21,525 nt of DNA. It comes from a virus. Shown piece after piece: positions 18,280-21,525 of the stretch. Made by a program: the position numbers and the translations under genes. Position 1 is the stretch's first letter; every line of letters starts with the position of its first letter. Location of the stretch: the IMG/VR virus record IMGVR_UViG_3300010354_000808, positions 1-21,525 of that record. One strand, written 5' to 3'. Under the pieces are notes generated by a model. It saw nothing but the letters and a program-made list of their open reading frames with translations. It was not told the origin of the DNA and made no database searches.

Positions 18280-18373
18280 TAAATAATTTAAATATTTAAT
18301 AAAATTTTATTCATATTTTTTAAGTTCAGTTATAAATAGTTTATAGGACATAGTTTAATTAATTGGTGATTTT
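18280..18373 (+). other. 94-base AT-rich intergenic spacer between tail and head modules
   Basis: This is the only sizeable gap between genes in the window. It consists almost wholly of A and T up to about 18330. It contains a perfect 14-base palindrome (AATAAAATTTTATT, 18298-18311) with no loop and no GC stem, so it is not a convincing terminator although a run of T follows. The T4-type late promoter box at 18331-18338 and the weak ribosome site (GGTGAT, 18365-18370) of the next gene lie in its second half. Confidence 0.6.
18331..18338 (+). promoter_or_regulatory. T4-type late promoter box (TATAAATA)
   Basis: A perfect match to the T4 late promoter consensus TATAAATA, recognised in T4 by the gp55 sigma-like factor with gp33 and the gp45 clamp. 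It lies in the only intergenic spacer of note, about 36 bases before the ATG of the first head-assembly gene, so a start site near 18345-18350 would give a short leader. No -35 element is expected for this class. Background AT content makes chance matches likely (two others fall inside genes), so the evidence is position plus exact match. Confidence 0.65.
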
Positions 18374-18940
18374 ATGGTAAAAAAGCGTTTTGACGAAACT
18401 GATAGTTTTATTAACACCGTTCTAACAGAGGCTAATTGGAGTCAAGCTAACATTAAATTAAAACTTAATGAAGAGTCTAATCCTTTTGAAAAGAAGGACG
18501 ATGAGAAGAAAGAAGAGCCAAAGGAGAATGGTGATAACGAGGAAGAAGAAGGTGAGGAGGACGAGGAGAACAAGGAGAAGCAAGAGGAATCTGTCGAACT
18601 AGGTTACGATGCTTGCCCTCTTTGTGAGTCAGAACTAGAGAATGATGATGTTATCTTTGAGAACATTGATACTCACTTTAATAACCTTCTAAATTTGGTT
18701 GATCAAATTGAGCAAATCCAAGAGTCCGAAGACTTTGATGGAGAGGTAATGATTGAGTCAGTTGTTAAAGATGGTTGCTGCCCACTATGTGAATCAGACG
18801 TTGAAGACGATTCAGTTATCCTCAATAACATGAATGAGCATTTCGATGTTGTTCTAGAGATGCTTGCTGAATTAGAGGAAGCCGAGCAAGTTCAGGAAGC
18901 TTACGGAAAAAAGCCCACACTAAAAAAGAAAAAGAAGTGA
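18374..18940 (+). CDS. putative prohead core protein with duplicated CPLC zinc-knuckle-like unit
   Basis: A 188-residue, mostly acidic protein, first gene behind the late promoter. Residues 32-75 are a Glu/Asp/Lys-rich low-complexity linker. Two copies of a unit follow: CPLCES-x14-HF at C81/C84/H101 and again at C136/C139/H156, exactly 55 residues apart. Each is followed by a Leu-rich helix (HFNNLLNLV, HFDVVLEML). The C-terminus is a Lys run. The CxxC plus His layout suggests zinc binding, perhaps one site per copy completed by another ligand, or one site shared by both. An LTE|A site (E19|A20) matches the T4 prohead protease signature. T4 has acidic core protein gp67 in this place. A core/scaffold role is inferred from context, and a homologue by sequence was not recognised. 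Confidence 0.68.
   Translation: MVKKRFDETDSFINTVLTEANWSQANIKLKLNEESNPFEKKDDEKKEEPKENGDNEEEEGEEDEENKEKQEESVELGYDACPLCESELENDDVIFENIDTHFNNLLNLVDQIEQIQESEDFDGEVMIESVVKDGCCPLCESDVEDDSVILNNMNEHFDVVLEMLAELEEAEQVQEAYGKKPTLKKKKK
18614..18841 (+). repeat. tandem protein-level duplication of CPLCES-x14-HF unit
   Basis: Copy 1 runs from 18614 to 18676 and copy 2 from 18779 to 18841. Each encodes CPLCES, an acidic stretch of 14 residues and HF, with identical internal spacing. The two copies differ clearly as DNA, so this is an old duplication held in register. Confidence 0.75.
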
Positions 18941-18956
18941 GTTTAGGAGTTAACCT

Positions 18957-19397
18957 ATGTCCACCTATCCTAAAACATCAATAATAGATATTGCTATGGG
19001 GGTCCTATCAAACATGGATCCCAAAGCTAACTCTGTACCACCCTCAGTTGGAGGTGAATCACCAATCAGAGAGTCTAGAAAAGATCCCATGGTATCAGAC
19101 TTTGTTCCCGATGTTTCAAATACTAAGGTAACTGATGATTATATTGATCAAATACTAGAGGGAACTATGGGTGTTGCTTCAAAAAAGAAGCAATCGCAAC
19201 CAGCAAAACAAGTTAAAAAGCAACCAGTAACTGAAGCCAGAATAACTGATATTATTCAAAAATTATCTTCATTACTAACTGAGGCTAAAGAAGTACTCAG
19301 TGAAATGACTACCACTGGAATGATTGGAACGAACCTATCAGGGAAAACACATGGACCTTCTAAACCTCATATTAGAATCAAAAACAGAAAAAGGTAA
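18957..19397 (+). CDS. putative prohead core/assembly protein
   Basis: A 146-residue protein with a strong ribosome site (AGGAG, 18945-18949, seven bases before ATG). It was not recognised as a named family. The N-terminus is a short helix (IIDIAMGVLSNM), then a Ser/Pro-rich linker, a Lys/Gln-rich patch (KKKQSQPAKQVKKQP) and a second helix (DIIQKLSSLLTEAKEVL). The C-terminus is a Gly/Lys/Arg-rich tail (GMIGTNLSGKTHGPSK). It contains two good prohead-protease-type sites, ILE68|G69 and LTE109|A110, plus a weaker VTE93|A94. Position between the acidic CPLC protein and the protease matches where T4 has gp68. Role as a core protein processed during maturation is inference. Confidence 0.65.
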   Translation: MSTYPKTSIIDIAMGVLSNMDPKANSVPPSVGGESPIRESRKDPMVSDFVPDVSNTKVTDDYIDQILEGTMGVASKKKQSQPAKQVKKQPVTEARITDIIQKLSSLLTEAKEVLSEMTTTGMIGTNLSGKTHGPSKPHIRIKNRKR

Positions 19398-19422
19398 GGG
19401 GTCTTCTGCTGGTAGGGGAAAA

Positions 19423-19770
19423 ATGCTTACTTCTAAGGGTAAGCCCCACACAACAGCAACAAAGTCCAGAGTAAAAGTCTACAACAGTATTAAAGATGCT
19501 CTGTGTACTGGTTACATGGGTCAGATCTTTTCAACAAAAGGATCAGATAGACTTTATGTAATAACCAAAAGAAAGTGGGGCAAAGATGACGAACAGGAAT
19601 GTGGGGGTAGAGTTGCCAAAGGATTTAGTCCCGGTAGTATCCCCTCAACATTTAAAGATGTAAAAAAGTATGCAGCGAGGACCATGGTTCGTCATGGAAA
19701 GTCCACCTCCGCTGGTTTGAAAAAGTATTACAAAAAATACTCAAAGTCTAAAGATAAAAGTGGAGATTAA
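19423..19770 (+). CDS. small basic protein in prohead module, start uncertain
   Basis: A strongly basic protein, 115 residues from the ATG at 19423. I chose this start because it has an AGGGG site five to six bases upstream and leaves a 25-base gap after the preceding gene. An ATG at 19351 (139 residues, weak GGG site) and a TTG at 19324 would overlap the upstream gene by 47 and 74 bases. The middle contains ALCTGYMGQIFSTKG, a strand-like DRLYVITKRKWG and GGRVAKGFSPGSIPSTFKDV. The C-terminus is Lys/Tyr/Ser-rich (KKYYKKYSKSKDKSGD). No family is recognised. The charge suits binding DNA or the acidic core protein encoded two genes upstream, but this is inference from composition. No clear [LI]xE|[AG] site is seen. 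Confidence 0.6.
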   Translation: MLTSKGKPHTTATKSRVKVYNSIKDALCTGYMGQIFSTKGSDRLYVITKRKWGKDDEQECGGRVAKGFSPGSIPSTFKDVKKYAARTMVRHGKSTSAGLKKYYKKYSKSKDKSGD

Positions 19771-19772
19771 TT

Positions 19773-20846
19773 ATGTTACTACAAGACGTAAGATTATTAG
19801 ACAAATTACAAGTTATTAGTGAGAATACAGGTTCTGGGAAATGCATGAAGGTTCGTGGCATTTTTCAAAGAGCCGATGAAGCTAATAGTAATGGTCGTAT
19901 CTATCCTAAAAAAGTATTAGAGAGCGCAATCAATAATCTTATTGAAGCTGTTCAAGATCGTCGTTGTGTTGGTGAATTAGATCACCCCACTTATGACATG
20001 GTAAAGCTTTCCAATGCTTCTCATATCATAACAAAACTATGGTTTGAAGGCAATGAAGTATATGGAGAAGCTGAAATTCTTTCAACTCCAGCCGGAAAGG
20101 TTGTTGAGTCATTAATTAAAGATGGTATCCGTATCGGAGTTTCAAGCCGTGGCATGGGAACTTTAAGTGAAGGTAACGGACATAAAATTGTTAATGAAGA
20201 CTTCAAATTATTAACATTTGATATTGTCGCAGATCCATCTACCAGAGGCGCATTCCCTTCATTAGCTGAAAGCAAAAATCATCAATCTAAAATTGTAGAG
20301 AATACAATAAAGAGGGTTGTTGGTCGTAATGTTTTCTTATCAATATTAGAAGCCAAGATTGATAATAAACTTGATGAGCTTCGTGTTGATGAGGAGCGTT
20401 GCTGGACAGGCTATGAGCCAACTCCCGGTGTAGAACCCTATGCAAAGGGTAGCTGCCGTCTTAAGCGTAAAAAAAGAAAAGATGAAGCTACTGTTTTAGA
20501 AACAAAGGCAGACAAAGAACTTCCTGAAGGGGAGCCTTGGAGTGCTGAAGATCAAAAGAATTATGGTGTAAAAGGAAGGAAGCCCGGCGCAAGAGCAGTA
20601 GCAAGAACGGATAGGCTTGTTAAGCAATTTTCCGGGGGAGATCCAATAACAGGAGCTAGAGTATATAGTGACGTTGCTGCACTTAGATTATTACAACATA
20701 AGAATAGAAGAGGAGTTAAAGCTCCTAAGCCCCCTAAGCCTGAAAACTCCAGCAACATGTACGAAAAATATGCAGGAAAATTTATCCAAGAGATGAAGTC
20801 CTGTGGTTATAGAAAAGCCGCTAAGAAAAAAGGCGGAAAGAAATAA
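19773..20846 (+). CDS. 21: gp21-like prohead core protease with long C-terminal extension
   Basis: Serine protease of the T4 gp21 type (MEROPS S77-like), which is built into the prohead core, cuts scaffold and capsid proteins, and then degrades itself. The protease domain covers residues about 1-195. The catalytic His lies in CVGELDHP (H71), the nucleophile in RIGVSSRGMG (S124 or S125), and the conserved LLTFDIVADPS...GAFP segment follows (D150/D154). T4 gp21 ends near residue 212, whereas this protein continues to 357. An ILE193|A194 site, of the kind the enzyme itself cuts, lies just at the junction. The extension has CWTGY-x-P-x-PG...KGSC (C210, C228), a KRKKRK patch, a Pro/Lys-rich linker and a final Lys-rich tail. 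It follows the basic gene by two bases and precedes the scaffold gene by ten. Confidence 0.9.
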   Translation: MLLQDVRLLDKLQVISENTGSGKCMKVRGIFQRADEANSNGRIYPKKVLESAINNLIEAVQDRRCVGELDHPTYDMVKLSNASHIITKLWFEGNEVYGEAEILSTPAGKVVESLIKDGIRIGVSSRGMGTLSEGNGHKIVNEDFKLLTFDIVADPSTRGAFPSLAESKNHQSKIVENTIKRVVGRNVFLSILEAKIDNKLDELRVDEERCWTGYEPTPGVEPYAKGSCRLKRKKRKDEATVLETKADKELPEGEPWSAEDQKNYGVKGRKPGARAVARTDRLVKQFSGGDPITGARVYSDVAALRLLQHKNRRGVKAPKPPKPENSSNMYEKYAGKFIQEMKSCGYRKAAKKKGGKK

Positions 20847-20856
20847 GGAATTAGTT

Positions 20857-21498
20857 ATGGCAAAAACAAATAAAATGGAAGAGATAGCAAAGTTACTGCC
20901 AGAAAATCTGGACGAATCAGTAGCTATCGAGATTGCTAATCTTGTTAGTGAGAAAATTACCGAAGAAGTTGAGAAGGTTAAATCCGATTTAACTTTAAAA
21001 ACCACTTCATTTATTCGTGGTCAAATAGAAAAACTAAAAGAGCACGCTCTAAAGGAATTAGAGATGGAGAACGATACCGTTCGCAACGCTGCCATGTATG
21101 AGCACTTAAAAGCCATAATGGCTATTGAAGTTGGACCAGAAGATGAGGTTAATGCCGTCAACTTGATGGCTTTAGAACAAACAAATATAGAAAAGAATCT
21201 AAAAGTTATTACAGAGGAACTGCAAAATGTTCTTACTGAGAATAACAAATTTAAGAACGTAATCAAGATTCAAAAGGACAAAATAGGTCTACTTGAATCA
21301 AGAGTTTCTAACTTACAGGTTAGCATAAAAGAAAATAAGGAAAAAGCTAAAATGGAAGTTAGTGGTGATGCATTAGTTGTTTCAGAAGAGAACTTTAAAA
21401 AGAGAGAAACACTTACTGAAGCAAAAACTCATAAGGCATCAGGTGTCTACAACCCCTTCCTTAGCGAAGAGACTCTGAATCTTATGATTAAAGATTGA
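20857..21498 (+). CDS. 22: gp22-like prohead core scaffold protein
   Basis: Main scaffold candidate of the prohead, directly after the protease as in T4 (gp22, 269 residues); this one has 213. The ATG at 20857 is chosen because AAGGA lies seven bases upstream; the longer GTG reading from 20803 would overlap the protease gene by 44 bases without a comparable site. The sequence is almost entirely charged and helical, with no Cys and few aromatics, and heptad-like stretches suggest coiled coil at residues about 20-75 and 105-165. Near the C-terminus is a good cleavage site, LTE188|A189, followed by a conserved-looking SGVYNPFLSEETLNLM tail that could contact capsid protein. In T4, gp22 is cut to peptides during maturation. 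The call rests on context plus composition. Confidence 0.82.
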   Translation: MAKTNKMEEIAKLLPENLDESVAIEIANLVSEKITEEVEKVKSDLTLKTTSFIRGQIEKLKEHALKELEMENDTVRNAAMYEHLKAIMAIEVGPEDEVNAVNLMALEQTNIEKNLKVITEELQNVLTENNKFKNVIKIQKDKIGLLESRVSNLQVSIKENKEKAKMEVSGDALVVSEENFKKRETLTEAKTHKASGVYNPFLSEETLNLMIKD

Positions 21499-21502
21499 TA
21501 TT

Positions 21503-21508
21503 TAGGAG
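21503..21508 (+). promoter_or_regulatory. strong ribosome binding site before truncated gene
   Basis: TAGGAG, nine bases before an ATG at 21518. It is among the best ribosome sites in the window, as expected ahead of a highly expressed gene. Confidence 0.7.
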
Positions 21509-21517
21509 AATTTTACA

Positions 21518-21525
21518 ATGAGAAA
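21518..21525 (+). CDS. start of next gene, probably gp23-like major capsid protein (cut by window end)
   Basis: Only ATG-AGA-AA is in the window, so the sequence itself says nothing about the product. The strong ribosome site and the order core proteins, protease, scaffold, next gene point to the major capsid protein, as in T4 (21-22-23). This is an inference from gene order only. Confidence 0.5.

Noticed and set aside
18298-18311. AATAAAATTTTATT palindrome followed by T-rich DNA as a terminator
   Set aside because: No loop and no GC pairs, so a stable hairpin is unlikely; kept only as a note on the spacer.
20803-20856. GTG start for the scaffold gene at 20803
   Set aside because: It would overlap the protease gene by 44 bases without a ribosome site, whereas ATG 20857 has AAGGA at good spacing.
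1-21525. tRNA genes, CRISPR arrays, insertion sequences, attachment sites, toxin or defence genes
   Set aside because: Coding sequence is nearly continuous and no cloverleaf, regular direct repeat, inverted terminal repeat or transposase/integrase motif was seen.

Overview
The window is a gene-dense, one-strand, clearly AT-rich stretch of a tailed bacteriophage genome. All supported genes lie on the + strand, mostly overlapping or separated by 0 to 16 bases. The set of a gp25-like and gp6-like baseplate wedge, a gp7-like giant, a PAAR spike tip, and a run of prohead core, gp21-like protease, gp22-like scaffold and presumed gp23 marks a contractile-tailed phage built on the T4 plan, but far from T4 itself. 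The baseplate and fibre proteins are of a kind I associate with environmental (often marine) T4-like phages. Nothing here identifies the host.

Region 1 (1-8529) is baseplate wedge. A gp25-like gene is cut by the window start. It is followed by gp6-like Baseplate_J (403-2016) and a 1647-residue gp7-like protein (2013-6956). The latter has a P2 gpI-like segment in its N-terminal third and, in its middle, what looks like an SGNH/GDSL (carbohydrate esterase) domain with GDS and DxxH motifs. Two smaller virion proteins (6958-7929, 7930-8529) end in a related GL[FW]...WTIxF module.

Region 2 (8540-17935) holds three very large adsorption or baseplate-periphery proteins. The first is a 1143-residue parallel beta-helix protein, the second an 898-residue protein sharing a short N-terminal docking-like motif with the first, and the third a 1084-residue protein whose first ~395 residues carry about 35 cysteines. 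A 114-residue PAAR-like tip protein with a visible three-His/one-Cys metal site closes the tail module.

Region 3 (18280-21525) is the head-assembly module. It begins with a 94-base AT-rich spacer carrying a perfect T4-type late promoter box (TATAAATA, 18331-18338). Then come an acidic protein with two copies of a CPLCES-x14-HF putative zinc-knuckle unit, a small protein with two prohead-protease-like sites, a small very basic protein, a gp21-like prohead protease with a long Cys/Lys-rich C-terminal extension, a gp22-like coiled-coil scaffold, and the first bases of the next gene (probably the gp23-like major capsid protein). [LI]xE|[AG] motifs, the T4 gp21 cleavage signature, recur in four of these five proteins (not in the basic one). 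This suggests that the protease trims or destroys most of this core and removes its own tail.

The most interesting leads are the esterase-like domain inside the wedge protein, the duplicated CPLC unit in the putative core protein, the protease's unusual C-terminal extension, and the Cys-rich virion protein. No RNA genes, CRISPR arrays or mobile elements were seen.
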